Shown here piece by piece: positions 1 through 10,417 of a DNA stretch of 64,000 nucleotides (positions within the stretch are counted from its first letter, which is position 1; each line of letters starts with the position of its first letter). Position numbers and translations under genes: made by a program. Source of the DNA: Eutrigla gurnardus (taxonomy: Eukaryota; Chordata; Actinopteri; Perciformes; Triglidae); the NCBI GenBank assembly GCA_963514095.1, contig OY741276.1:14500959-14564958 (forward strand), written 5' to 3'. The notes under the pieces were generated by a model that saw nothing but the letters and a program-made list of their open reading frames with translations, searched no databases and was not told the DNA's origin.

Positions 1-1136
1 TTTATGGTGACGGGTTGTTCTTTTTACCCTAATTGTGCAATATGCAGGATTCCGATCATTCATATTAAAATGCTTTTTGCTAACTAAAGAGCTAGTGGAG
101 CAGAGAATGAGGTCACTCTTCTTCTGTGTGTGTTGTTATCAGAGCATCTTCTTGCTTTATTAACATAGCCGGCCAATTGCGTATGCTTTTAGTGCATGTC
201 AGTACATGTGACATGCACTAACATCTCACAGAAAGCACCTTTAAGTGAACTCACAGCTTTTCTTATTTCACTTCAAGTAATCTTGCGTAATGAGATAAAA
301 ATTATTCTCTACCATTTTAAGTGAAGCTTCCAAAGAAACCAGGTCCTTTGTTGTGTTATTTTCCTTTAGCCATTATTGTTTCTTTGACATGATGATGTAA
401 AAAAGAAAGACAGCATGCAGAAGGGAGTCTAAAACCACCTGCAACATCTTTGGTTTTGTTTCATGGGAAGTGGAAAATAACTTCAGTGGCAAAAGTAGCC
501 TTTAAACAAGTTCTTTAAACAAACCTGTTGTGGGGCGTTTTCTGTGAAGGTGCGTGGTGTGTTTGGTGCTCTGGCGGCTCCACAGCGGGACGCGCCTCCT
601 GCCAATACTCTCTCTGATTGAAGAGAGATAATATCACAGAAAACATTACATCACAAAACAGTGCTGCAATCGCAATCGGCCCTGAAATATGGTGGCATCA
701 CAGTTACAGTTACAAAATATTGGTGCACAAGCATTGTTAAATTTTTTATGAATCAGAATAATGTAATTTAATGCAGTAAAATATATAAAATACACCATTA
801 TCAGGCCTCTTAAATATAGGTGGAACTTTAGTTAAAATAATACTGCTGTTGAATTTGAGATGGCTAAACACTTCTGGAGGAAAATACATACAATAATGTG
901 ATAAGGGAAAAACTATGAAACCAGTGGCAGATGATCTATGTCTTTGCATGGTGAAAAAAAACAAAAACAAAAAAACAAAACAAAGAACAAAAACTGTAAT
1001 TGAGTTAAGGTATTTTCTTCCAGCTACTTCTCAAAAACAGCAAACTAATTTAAGTGACTAGGAGTTTGGGTAATTCCCCTCCTGATCACAGTTTTGATGA
1101 GCTTGAGCAGCATCACAGACAGGCAGGTCTTCTATA

Positions 1137-1190
<54 letters not shown>

Positions 1191-1208
1191 GTGTAGTTTT
1201 AACAATAC
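1..1208. other. cdc20b intron 3, AT-rich, nothing else recognised
   Basis: By the gene model this is the intron after cdc20b exon 3. It includes a poly-A/AAAAC tract near 954-995 and the GT microsatellite. No further exon, hairpin or miR-449 copy was seen. Confidence 0.5.
1139..1180. repeat. (GT)n microsatellite
   Basis: An uninterrupted GT run lies beside cdc20b exon 3, in the downstream intron. The apparent reading frames through it are repeat artefacts. Confidence 0.95.
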
Positions 1209-4200
1209 CTTGGACGTTTCCATGCAGGACTCTCTGTGCTGGTTCATGGTGCCTCGGTGGAGAATCCAGCTCCAGTCTCTGGCAGACTGCGTCAAGCTCA
1301 AAACTGGGCTCACACTGCCACCCAGTGGCCAGTGGTGTACTCGCAGTGGGACTCTCGCTGCTGCTCCTCTGCATGATCCACGTCTTAAACCGCTTGTATG
1401 ACACGCGATAGGCATTGTTTTGTCCCTGAGAAGACAAAATAAATGAATAATATAAATAAAATTACAGGTAATTTTAATAACCTCGAAATACTGAAAACTG
1501 ACACAAACTTCATACTTCTGCAAATTTCAAAATGACATAACTTCACTAGTGTCAAGCAAGCTTTAGAGTTTTGATTCATTCACTTGACTTAGAAATTCTT
1601 GATTGCTGATCTTGAAAAGTCTTGATCTTAAAGGTTGAGTAGGAGGAGTTTGTTCAGACCTCTGTTCAAAGCCGCTCCCCCAGAACGCCAAACGAGTGCT
1701 CAAGATCTGCGGAGTGCACGCAATCAGGAAGTAAGCATTGACAGACAGGCAGGCCGTCCAATTATTTCTCCGGCCCAACACTTTTGATTGGACAAGGTTT
1801 TTAAAGTCCTGTCACGGCCACAGATGACATTTCAAAAAAATTAACAGAAATGCTTCTGAATTGAATCACCTACTCAACCTTTAAGAGAGCGGCAAGCAGA
1901 CCGTAGATAGCTTGACTTTGGGACTCCAGCTTGCGTTTATGAATAGAATGACCTACTCTGCCTTTAATTATTTTAATAACTATTCCTACTTCTATATGGT
2001 TTTGATTCACGTGCATCATTTATGTGCCAGCTTTATGTTGCCAGTTTTGTCCAAAGGTTTATCTAAACACCATTAGTGTTGCTACGGGGGGTGGCTAGGG
2101 TGTCTTGGGTGGATGCTAGAATGCTGCCAAGTGATGTTCATGGTGGTAGCCACTGGTTGACCTAGTAACTGTATTTCTCCATACACTCTTAGAATTTTCA
2201 ACTGAGCTAGCTAGCAAAACAATTTGTTAAGAGATGAGTTAATGCTGATGAAATGCATCCTCTTGACTACATTTCAGGAAAAAACTGTAGGCCTACAACA
2301 CATGGCGACCTGCACTTTTTATACCATACTTCATTTTAGAAATCAAGGTGGAAATTAATTTCATATGTAACTGAATTACTTCCCTCAGAAACATGACCCA
2401 TTTATTGGGTGTGCTCTAATAGCAGTGGCTCTCAAAAACCTGATGAGGCTACACAACAAGAAGTGTTACAATGCTTTAAAGCAGTGGCGTCATTAGGCCT
2501 ATTTTAGGGGGGCTGAAGCTGAAGCCCCCCTAAAATATTCTTAAGCCCCCCTAAATAATTTTATGTTCATTTATTTTATTTTTTTTTACAAAAAAGTGCA
2601 GACAAATTCAATATAATGTGGCCAGAATATGAGTTTAAATAAATAAACCAGTTATTATTAACTTAAATGTGATCATAAATCTTAGTTTCCCTTCACTTCA
2701 TAGTGGAAGCGGTAGAGAGTCAGAGTCAGTGCATCGTTATCCAGTCCATTCCACTTGTTGATATAGAGCATGCCCACATCACTGAAATCCAGGTACCTGG
2801 GTACATGCAGTGTGTGTACCGGGAGCGGAGCACACAGAACCGACTAGAGCAGCATTAGGAGAAGAACGTGAACAAGAATGGATATACGAAATTTTTTCAA
2901 GAGAGTAAGTGTTCATCACTGCTGATAGTAACAATAAGTTAGCTGCAGCCCCCCAGCTAACAACAGAAAGTCCCACGTAATTGCCAAATGCTCCCTGTTT
3001 GACAAATAAAAACCTGGCTTGCACACTCTGTAGCTGAGAGCCCCCTGTAGAGGAGGCAGCATTAGATGCGTGCTGTATATCTCTGTGCACGTCTTACGTT
3101 TGTTGTTTTGAAGTCAAAAAGTTACATTTCAGCTCAAAAAGAACTCTGCTACAGTAGCTAGCTAGTTAGTCCGAAATGGGCTAAGCCCCCCCCTGTCCTT
3201 AAAACCTAGTGACGCCCCTGCTTTAGAGTGCATAACTTTTAATGCAGCTCTTATTCTGGAGGAAGGAGCTCTTGACTTCCGGCAGTGCCGTTTAATGTTG
3301 CTCTTATTTTGGAGGAAGGTGCTCTTGACTTCCGGGGTTTCCGTGGTGATCACTAACTTCACTACGCTTCTTCGCCCGCGATCCGCCCCGAGAAGACTTT
3401 ATGCAGCTGGAGCCCCCGACGCGACCACGGTTCGCTCTTCCCCCTCCAAGATGGAGGCCTTAGGGGGCTACCCTACCAAGTCCTCCAACCCGAAAGCCAA
3501 GACGTTGACGGTGCTGTTGAGTATGACAGTCAGCGTCGGCTGTTTGCTTCTCCTGCAGACGCAGCTAACGCCGAGGAAACCAACGGATTTCTATTCGTTT
3601 GAGGTGAAAGACGCGAAGGGGAGGACGGTGTCTCTGGAGAAGTACCGAGGAAAAGTAAGTCCACATCATCACCGGACAGATTCGGTTTGAAAGGAAAAGT
3701 GGTTTAAACTTTTGCCAGAGCTGTGGGGTGTCAGTCACCGGTGTGTTTCACCGCGTTAACCGCACTTCTCATCGCACCGGTTAAGTACATCTCTGGTGCT
3801 TGTTCCTCTCGTCTACAGGCGTCTCTGGTTGTAAACGTGGCGAGTCGCAGCGAGCAGACGGAGGCGAACTACATGTCTCTGCAGGAGCTGCACCGGGAGC
3901 TGGGCACCTCGCACTTCAACGTCCTGGCCTTCCCCTGCGGACAGTTCGGGGACACCGAGACCGGGAGCAGCCGGGACATCGAGGCTTTCGCCAAGTCCAC
4001 CTACGGCGTCACCTTCCCCTTCTTCAGCAGGATCAAAATAATGGGCTCAGAGGCCGAGCCCGCTTTCAAGTTCCTCACAGGTAGGTGTATCTGGACCTTA
4101 GATAAATACATCAACAACTAAAGTATTTGTATGCCTTCCAGAAATGATGTCCTAAACACAATATACACCAACATACAAATCACATAATTATGCATCCTCA

Positions 4201-7200
4201 TAGGAAAAACTAACTTTATTCATGTGTTTTAATGTTGGTTACATTTATATTTATGTGGAGCTAGAAGAACTATGAACGCATGTTGTTTCTGAAACGTAAC
4301 ATGTTATTCAAACTGAATGGAGTTTTTTTAAATATAGGTTCATATATATGCTACATATCTGCTTAAATAACATTTGTATCTAAATGAAGCAGCTGCTGAT
4401 TGTAAGTCAGTGGTGTAAGGTAGTTACAACGGGTCCCAGGCACGCTATTTAATAGTTTTTGAAGTTAATATTTATTCTTTTTTGTAGAATAAGCAGCATG
4501 TGATTAGGTGTAGATTACTTCTTACTATGTTATAAAAATAAAAGAAAGCTGGATGGATCACAAGTCTACTCTAACACATGGATGGAGGTCCTGTCAGACC
4601 CCCCTGCACTGCCTGCACTCTATATCTGTCTATGTTATGCCTCTGTCCCAATATCAAGTGTGTGAATGTAATGAGTCATAACAAAACATACCATCATTTG
4701 TCATACCGTTTGTATTGTAGCTGTCTCTTAGTTGTCTTTAATTTTGCTTCAGTGTGATAAGGTAACTTGAACTGTTGCTAAATCTGGTTATTTCGTGGTT
4801 ATTTCGTGCTTTTTAATGACATACACCAGGTTTTGATATATATTGATTTAGTATATATTATTATTATATATTTTTTATCAATATCATCCTCCTAGTAGAG
4901 AGGACAACAATGTGCATTACCTGCTATGAGGTTCAGGTTTGATGTAGGTCAGTCAGACATAAGCAAGGAGCAATAATATTTATTTACAAGTTTATTCATG
5001 AAAACGTGGAAACGTGCAAAGCAACGTGGGAGTTCCTCCCTCAATTTGAGTTTGTAAGATGAACCATTAACGAGTGCATTCTTAAACATGTTTCAGATTC
5101 TGTGCAGAAAACTCCTAAGTGGAACTTCTGGAAGTTTCTGGTGAATCCGGAGGGGAAGGTGGTTCGGTTCTGGCGGGCGGACGAGCCCATGGAGAGCGTT
5201 CGCCAAGAGGCCACGGCGTTGGTGCGAGGAATCATCCTGAAGAAACGCGTGGAGCTATGATGGCGACGGACACATTGGTGTGCGTGTGTTACGTCAGTGT
5301 TTTCCTGTGTGCTGGCGGCGAGGAATGACTGGACTCTAAAGTGTGCTTTGGGTGAGATGCACGTTAAAGAAGGTCCACTTCAAGTCATTCAGGGCTATTG
5401 AAAGTGTGTGTGTGTGTGTGTTTGGGACCATCCTGTGGTTAATAATGACAATCATGAAGAACATTCCTTATCATGACCACTGCTGCAGCTGAAGGATCGT
5501 TTAGCCATTAAAGTGTTGGATATATGTAATTATTTTTTACAAATGTTAAATGTTACAGTTTGGCTTAGTCTGTACTTTGTACCATCTCTCTCAAACGTTT
5601 GCATTAAAATCTATTTCTTATGGTGGAGCATAACTTTCTTTTAGCCCATTTTGACTGATTTGAGCCCAGCAAATTGTGAAACACCCATCCAACAATAAAA
5701 CAATGCCATAATTAGTTGATTGAGTGAGAATGAGCTCTGGAACTTTTGTTCGGGTTTTGAAGCCAACTTGCAAGTAATTGCAACGCAAATGGCATATTGT
5801 GATTATTTGGCTGCTTTCCATCAAACACACAACCGCAGCAGAAACCCGACCTGTCTGAGTTCACAGAAGCGGATGTTGATTGCAGAATTCTCCTTGGTGT
5901 GGATTTAAATGGACAGTTGGAGGGCAGCAGCAAGTAAGCTGGCACGCAGAATCAACCAGCTAACAAGACACTGCCTACCAGCCACCCACGATGAAAGAGA
6001 ACCGCAAAAACGATCTGTAATAACGTTTCTTAACATCTCACAATCCTACTGGATGCTTGTCTTGAGCACTGAGCGACAAACGTAACCGTTCAGGTAGCGG
6101 AGCAGCGTGAGCTGGCAGAACAAACGTCAGCTAACGTTGCACTGCCTCCCGAGCGGCCACAAATCACAGGCCTGCTCCCCGCCTGTGTGACTATGTTAAC
6201 CTGATGTCGAGTTGAATGGGTTTCATTGTGCCGAAAGCACAATTTAAAGGTTCACCCCAAAATCAAAAGTACATATTCTCTTCTTGACTGGAGTTTCCTC
6301 GTTTTGGTGATCTTGGCTGTGGAGATGTCTGCCTTCTCTAGACGGCACTTGGCTTGTGGTGCAAAGTGCCCCCGAAAAAAATTAATAAAAAAAAACTCAA
6401 CAGCAATGTCTCTTTCAAGAAAGACCCCGGTTACCCAAGACCTTGAGAGAAAAATAATATCATACAAAAAAGGGGCATTCCTGTTCAACTCAATGTCGGA
6501 GGATAGTCAGAGCAGCAGCCAATTTGATGTGTCATTGCAACTGTAAACCAAGTTACGATAAGTTATTGAGTAAAATTGAGCAACTTAGCTAAATTACCTA
6601 TCTTTCTGATCAGGTGGGTTGCCTGCTAATTCCACCATGCTTTAGTCCTACACTGGTTACAGAAAAGGAGCCGAGCAGCACTGGGTCGGTGGTTGTATTC
6701 TGTTTCAGTGGAGCAGTTTTATACATGAAACTACTCGCAACAAGGTTGATCATAAAGAGCACTGCAGGTAAGAGGAAAAATAGGTGTTTTTGAAATTGGG
6801 GTGCCTTTTTCTTTGGGAGGCGGATGAACCTGCAGCGTCAGCAGCAGGATGTTTGAGGTCAATGGGTGGCAGCAGTGAGGAGTGCAGCTGACAGCTGTCA
6901 ATCAGATAGCACAGCCAGCAGCAGGACACTGCCACACTGTCACCACCAGCTCAGGCTGGAGACGTGGATGCAGCCACAGCCGTTAACCCTTCATTTTACC
7001 CCCTTACCTTGACTGAGTAGTGTCTTCTCTTTCCTGCAAAATCACTCGGCATTCTCCTCATATTGTCCTGGTTAAAAAAAGAAGAAGATCATTATCATCA
7101 AAAACAACTTTCTTATAAGGACTATTTGAAATAATCACTCATAAAGTTAAGGGTTATATTATTAGCAGTAAATGAGTGTTATTTTATCAGCATATAACAG

Positions 7201-7355
7201 TTAAACAAGTTTGCCACATGTTGCAGTAAATGCACCAAAGAGACGCGTGTGTTTGGATTTTGAAGTGGTTGCTTGGACACACCTGCCCCTATTTTTTAAA
7301 AACACTATTTAATAACCATACTCACCAAGTCATTTGAATCTCCTGTGAAGTCCAT
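1209..7355 (-). CDS. cdc20b: cdc20b, N-terminal part (5' partial gene, leaves window at left)
   Basis: Three exons in one frame: 7326-7355 (ATG at 7353-7355, followed by GTGAGT), 7008-7067 (preceded by a pyrimidine tract and CAG, followed by GTAAGG) and 1209-1425 (CTCAG acceptor, GTATTG donor). All join in phase 0. The joined N-terminus reads MDFTGDSNDL, then DNMRRMPSDF...HYSVK, then GQNNAYRVSY. The segment ASTPLATGWQ after a Y-x-x-FK motif resembles the N-terminal region of vertebrate CDC20B as I remember it. The rest of the protein, including the WD40 propeller typical of the CDC20 family, would lie left of base 1. CDC20B is a CDC20 paralogue expressed in multiciliated cells and implicated in centriole release from deuterosomes. 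Support comes from synteny: gpx8 nested antisense in intron 2, miR-449-like hairpins in the same intron, and mcidas and ccno next door. An upstream ATG in exon 1 is out of frame and meets TGA just before the donor. Identity is inferred mainly from synteny plus weak sequence likeness. Confidence 0.72.
1627..1885. mobile_element. Short MITE-like element with 17-bp inverted ends
   Basis: CTTAAAGGTTGAGTAGG at 1627-1643 is repeated exactly inverted at 1869-1885. The interior is non-coding. A looser relative of the right end (CCTACTCTGCCTTTAA) occurs near 1952, so the true limit may be further right. No clear target duplication was seen. Confidence 0.5.
2482..3220. mobile_element. Non-autonomous hAT element with transposase exon 1 remnant
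   Basis: The ends are inverted: CAGTGGCGTCATTAGG on the left, and CAGGGGCGTCACTAGG on the right when read from the other strand. They are flanked by near-identical 8-bp duplications CTTTAAAG (2474-2481) and CTTTAGAG (3221-3228). An 8-bp duplication with CAG-type ends is diagnostic of hAT transposons. Inside, 2878-2904 encodes MDIRNFFKR followed directly by GTAAGT. This resembles the first exon of a TTF-zinc-finger hAT transposase as I recall it, so this looks like an internally deleted derivative. No transposase catalytic region is present. It ends about 230 bp upstream of the gpx8 start codon. Confidence 0.75.
3247..3340 (+). promoter_or_regulatory. gpx8 proximal promoter with duplicated ETS-type site
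   Basis: A 53-bp offset tandem duplication (starting 3247 and 3300) repeats a CTCTTATT-TGGAGGAAGG block ending in ACTTCCGG. This places two ACTTCCGG (CCGGAAGT, ETS/GABP core) sites at 3275-3282 and 3328-3335, 120-175 bp upstream of the gpx8 start codon. The two copies differ at a few bases. Factor binding is inferred from the motif only. Confidence 0.5.
3451..5260 (+). CDS. gpx8: gpx8, glutathione peroxidase 8 (nested in cdc20b intron)
   Basis: Exons 3451-3654, 3819-4080 and 5097-5260 join to a 209-residue protein, the usual GPX8 length. It is a type II ER membrane peroxidase that clears peroxide made during oxidative folding. A hydrophobic segment at about 18-37 would be the membrane anchor. 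The peroxidase fold follows: VVNVAS (72-77), the FPCGQFG block (106-112, usually FPCNQFG) and the Trp motif WNF (164-166). The C-terminus KKRVEL could act as a weak KDEL-like retrieval signal. The residue expected to be the catalytic Cys/Sec is Ser79, encoded by AGC, so classical peroxidatic chemistry is in doubt. The gene lies wholly within cdc20b intron 2 on the opposite strand. A possible polyadenylation signal AATAAA is at 5694-5699. Confidence 0.93.
5910..5990 (-). ncRNA. miR-449-like precursor, copy C (miR-449a/b-like)
   Basis: On the minus strand, 5955-5976 reads AGGCAGTGTCTTGTTAGCTG then GT. This is very close to miR-449a/b (GGCAGTGT, TTGTTAGCTGG core) and to miR-34. The 3' arm at 5922-5942 (plus strand) pairs well: AGCUGG with CCAGCU and GGCAG with CUGCC, plus a UGG/CCA basal pair, around a loop of about 13 nt. 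It is the last of three hairpins on the sense strand of cdc20b intron 2 and the clearest family member. Confidence 0.85.
6088..6155 (-). ncRNA. miR-449-like precursor, copy B
   Basis: On the minus strand, 6126-6147 begins AGGCAGTGCAACGTTAGCTG. It keeps seed GGCAGTG (positions 2-8) and the TTAGCTG core of miR-34/449. The 3' arm (about 6094-6115 on the plus strand) contains CCAGCTCACGCTGC and pairs AGCUG/CAGCU, UGC/GCA-type and GGC/GCU(A) segments. The terminal loop is about 14 nt. It lies in cdc20b intron 2, about 140 bp upstream (in transcription order) of copy C. The base after the seed is C rather than the usual U. Confidence 0.7.
6244..6810. mobile_element. MITE with ~30-bp imperfect inverted ends (copy 1)
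   Basis: The left end TTTAAAGGTTCACCCCAAAA and the right end (TTTTTGAAATTGGGGTGCC) are imperfect inverted repeats. The interior motif CACTGCAGGTAAGAGGAAAA recurs in a second copy at about 21161-21543. The element sits between miR-449-like copies A and B in cdc20b intron 2. It encodes nothing recognisable. Confidence 0.6.
6860..6945 (-). ncRNA. miR-449-like precursor, copy A (miR-449c-like)
   Basis: On the minus strand, 6913-6934 begins TGGCAGTGTCCTGCTGCTGG. It shares seed GGCAGTG and a GGCTGT-type 3' end with miR-449c. The following sequence folds back: UGG/CCA, CAGUG/CACUG, UGC/GCA and two GCUG/CAGC helices pair around a loop of about 14 nt, with small internal loops and one 3-nt bulge. It lies about 60 bp downstream of cdc20b exon 2, inside intron 2, on the host gene's strand. 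miR-449 microRNAs repress Notch-pathway and cell-cycle targets during multiciliogenesis. Folding was done by eye. Confidence 0.68.
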
Positions 7356-7620
7356 CTCCGGTCTCCATTACTTGCGTAAAAACCACCGTTCCCGTCCTTT
7401 TCCGTCTGTGTGAGGACGCGCTCGTGCCTGGTGCCCCTGTCTGCTCTCGTGGACGGGATCAGCTCCTAAATAGTCCCTCCGGGCGGACAGCGGAGCGGGA
7501 ACCGCACCGGCGTCTGCGCTGCTATTGGTGGTTAGGTCAGAGGGCTTTTTTTTTTTATTGTTAACTAGTCACTGGGATTCTCTCCGCGTCCTTGTTTCCA
7601 CTGGAAACAAATAGATACAG
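7356..7620 (-). promoter_or_regulatory. Putative cdc20b promoter with CCAAT box and palindromic X-box-like site
   Basis: This GC-richer stretch lies directly upstream of the cdc20b start. On the minus strand it has a CCAAT box (ATTGG on plus at 7524-7528) and an AT-rich CTATTTAGG near 7470. Further out is the palindrome GTTTCCACTGGAAAC (7594-7608), whose half-sites fit the loose RFX X-box consensus but with a 3-nt spacer. Function is inferred. Confidence 0.4.
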
Positions 7621-7927
7621 TAAAAAGAAGGAAAAAGGGCGGTAATGTTTTAAAGGTGGAGGCGGCAACATGTTATCAGTGAATGACCCGGACAAGGACA
7701 GACTTATTTCTTAATGCCTGACTCAGCCTATTCTGTCATTTGCATGGAGATGAAGAACACGTCATTCTAATGATAGAATGATATCATGATTCAATGAAAA
7801 TGATTAGTATTAGGATATTAATAGGAAAGATGACGAGGGCATCCATAGAGATAAAAATACATATTTAGTATATATATTTCTACAGTAGCCATTTAAATCA
7901 GGGAATAGTGTTATCATATAGTGTGAA

Positions 7928-7930
<3 letters not shown>

Positions 7931-7967
<37 letters not shown>
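7931..7967. repeat. (AT)n microsatellite
   Basis: Uninterrupted AT dinucleotide run between cdc20b and mcidas. Confidence 0.95.
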
Positions 7968-7968
<1 letters not shown>

Positions 7969-8237
7969 TTTTTGTTTGTTGTTAAATTATACACGACATC
8001 TCTTGAATCACACAAATAACTCTTGAATCAAGCTCCACGTTCAACAGTTTATGCCAAAAAAATACTTTATTTTATTTGAGTTGTAAAGTTACACATTTCT
8101 ATGTACAAAAATGAAATAAAAAGATAAATAAAACGATGGATTCTAGAGAGAATTTTAAGTTAAATATTTTAAATTAACAACTAAACTGCAAAATAGTGTC
8201 TGCTTTAGCTCAAATAAAAAACAATAAAATAATTAAA

Positions 8238-8261
8238 ACACACACACACACACATACACAC

Positions 8262-8321
<60 letters not shown>
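8238..8321. repeat. (CA)n microsatellite
   Basis: Long CA run with a few TA and GC interruptions at its left end. Apparent Cys-Val reading frames across it are artefacts. Confidence 0.95.
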
Positions 8322-8322
<1 letters not shown>

Positions 8323-9418
8323 AAATACACAGCATTTAATGAGCATTTTGGAACAAGGCTGTTTAATGACGAGCTGCTCTCGCGCTAAGTGGGCCGAACG
8401 GCGCGAGCAGCGCACGTTCCCGCCACCTGCCACGTCCATATGCGCTCGCACCACGAGCTCGAGCCCGGAGCTGTGCGACAGGTGCGCGCTCTCAATGGCA
8501 CGCAGCGGCGGACACTTGCTCCATCAGAGCTCCTTCAGCAGGCAGCCACGTCGCCCCAAACACCCCGACCGTTCGTTCATCCACACCAATCAGCCCAAAC
8601 AGGGCATATTGATCCCTGCAGTTATTATATGCAGTCAAACCACGTGTTTACCAATACATGTCAATACTCATTGCTGTAATTTATGATCTACATTGTACTT
8701 TTCATCTTCTTTGTTGCTTGTCCTTATTTTATCATAGCGAAGTTTTGCAGTTTTTAAAATGTAAAACATGCCATTATAACGCCTCACTTGCGCTGGAGCA
8801 AGCCACTATCAGCACCCCCCCTTACCCCCCCTCCGTCTCTGCTTGGTTTGGCTTATGTCACCTTAGAAACTCATTGTGTCTGTATTTTCCTTTCCCCTCC
8901 CTCCAGCATTGTCCCCCGCAGTTTGGTGGTAGCTTAACCGGTCAAATGTGTCACAACCAGCTTAAACAAAGCTCCCCCTCCGCGGCCACTCTCCACCGCG
9001 CTGCTGCTCGCTGACAAACGGATTTGTTTGCAGTAAAAGTGGCTCAAGGCGCGCCTGGCCGTGAAGGGTTGCGCGCCCTGTTTGATTCATACGTTAGCAG
9101 CAGGAAGTGAAATGGTTAACGGTGATCAAGTCTGTGGGGTCAGGGTTACCCCCACGTTTATGGAGGGTCGTTTTTGAACAAAAATGTGTGTTATTATTCC
9201 TTTAATGAATTATAAATAATCTTTTCAATTGACTCTTAACTTCCCATGGACCTTTGAAAACATCTTCCTATACTATTTACTATTTTGAGTTAGGGCCTAC
9301 TTGTAGTCTTAGAACACTACCGACACTGTATTGTATACAATCTAAATAAATTCTCCAATCGGAGACATGATATTTTGTGTGTCCTGTAGAAAAGGCCGGT
9401 AGAGATTAGATTAGATGT

Positions 9419-9505
9419 GACGGATGGATGGATGGATGGATAGACAGATAGTAAATAGATAGACAGACAGGTGGATGTGGATGGATTGACAGATAGATAG
9501 AGAGA
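9419..9505. repeat. Degenerate GGAT/GACA/GATA tetranucleotide repeat
   Basis: Runs of GGAT, GACA and GATA units, typical of fish microsatellites. Confidence 0.85.
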
Positions 9506-10065
9506 TAGATCTACCTCTATCAGATTGTTCTCATTGTTTATGTTGTTACTGTTGTCCCAGCCCGTGGGGCTGCAGTGCTGCCTTCACTGCTCTCAGGTAA
9601 ACAGGCCCGTGTTTGGAGGGAGTTTAAACAGGTGTCTGACCTGAGGTTCGACATTGTCCTCTGGACCAGTCCACCTCACACAAGCTCACTTTAAAGCCCT
9701 CAACAGTGAGGGTGAAGGAAGATTACATATCAGATACCCAGAGGTCAGAAGACCTTATCCTCTTAGAATAAGATAATATTCTTGTTTTGATTTTCTCTTT
9801 TTCCGGATTTAAAAAATAGAAAATGTATTACAAACTTCCAAAACCACGGAAATAAAGAAGGATGTTGGGCTGCAGGGTTTTTCAGACCACACGGTCACTC
9901 AGACAGACAAAAGGGAAGGAAGTCCCTGTTTCTTAAAGCAGGTCAAAGGGTCACATTTGTTTCACTGCTCAAACAAGAAAAGTTCAGTTCCATTTGTTTT
10001 AACGTCACCTAGGTCATCCTTCCATAATAAAACGCTCTCACAGGCAGTTTTATAAAACATAACTT

Positions 10066-10071
10066 TTTATT
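10066..10071 (-). terminator. mcidas polyadenylation signal AATAAA
   Basis: TTTATT on plus reads AATAAA on the minus strand, about 350 nt downstream of the mcidas stop codon. No closer signal is obvious. Confidence 0.45.
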
Positions 10072-10417
10072 TCCACATTTGTAAAAAATCGACAAGACAA
10101 TACATATTGTGAGGTGTGACAGACAAACGTGATATTGCTCCATTGTTTGGCTAGATCATTACATTTTCCAGGCATGTAAACAGAAACACAATGAAAACAA
10201 ATGTTGTGGCAGTTTCATTTCCTTTGTCAGACACCACCTCTGACTGATTAGCTTACGAGCTACCTGAGGAAGACATCATTTAATCATTGACAGATCTCCC
10301 TATAGATTATGTGTTAAGCATTAACAATCGCTGCCCACCCACACTTCCTTCCAGTCTCAAAATCGCTCATTAGAAGCACTAATGGATTTGTTTTATTACA
10401 TTTGTGACCCTCTGGTT

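Larger units (their letters stand above)
7621..10050. other. Intergenic cdc20b-mcidas, no gene recognised
   Basis: It contains the AT and CA microsatellites, a GC- and CpG-rich stretch at about 8360-8540 and 8930-9080, and a GGAT/GACA tetranucleotide tract (9419-9505). The GC-rich part has open frames on both strands but no recognisable protein or convincing splice pattern. It could be a distal promoter or enhancer of the divergent or downstream genes. Confidence 0.5.

Noticed and set aside
1303..1320. A miR-34/449 seed match (TGGCAGTGTG on minus) in cdc20b exon 3
   Set aside because: It lies in the coding exon (codons for W-Q-C-E), has no complementary arm nearby, and lacks the TTAGCTGG core.
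8339..9014. GC-rich open frames on both strands as a possible gene
   Set aside because: No recognisable protein, no consistent splice sites and similar openness on several frames, as expected of CpG-rich DNA.
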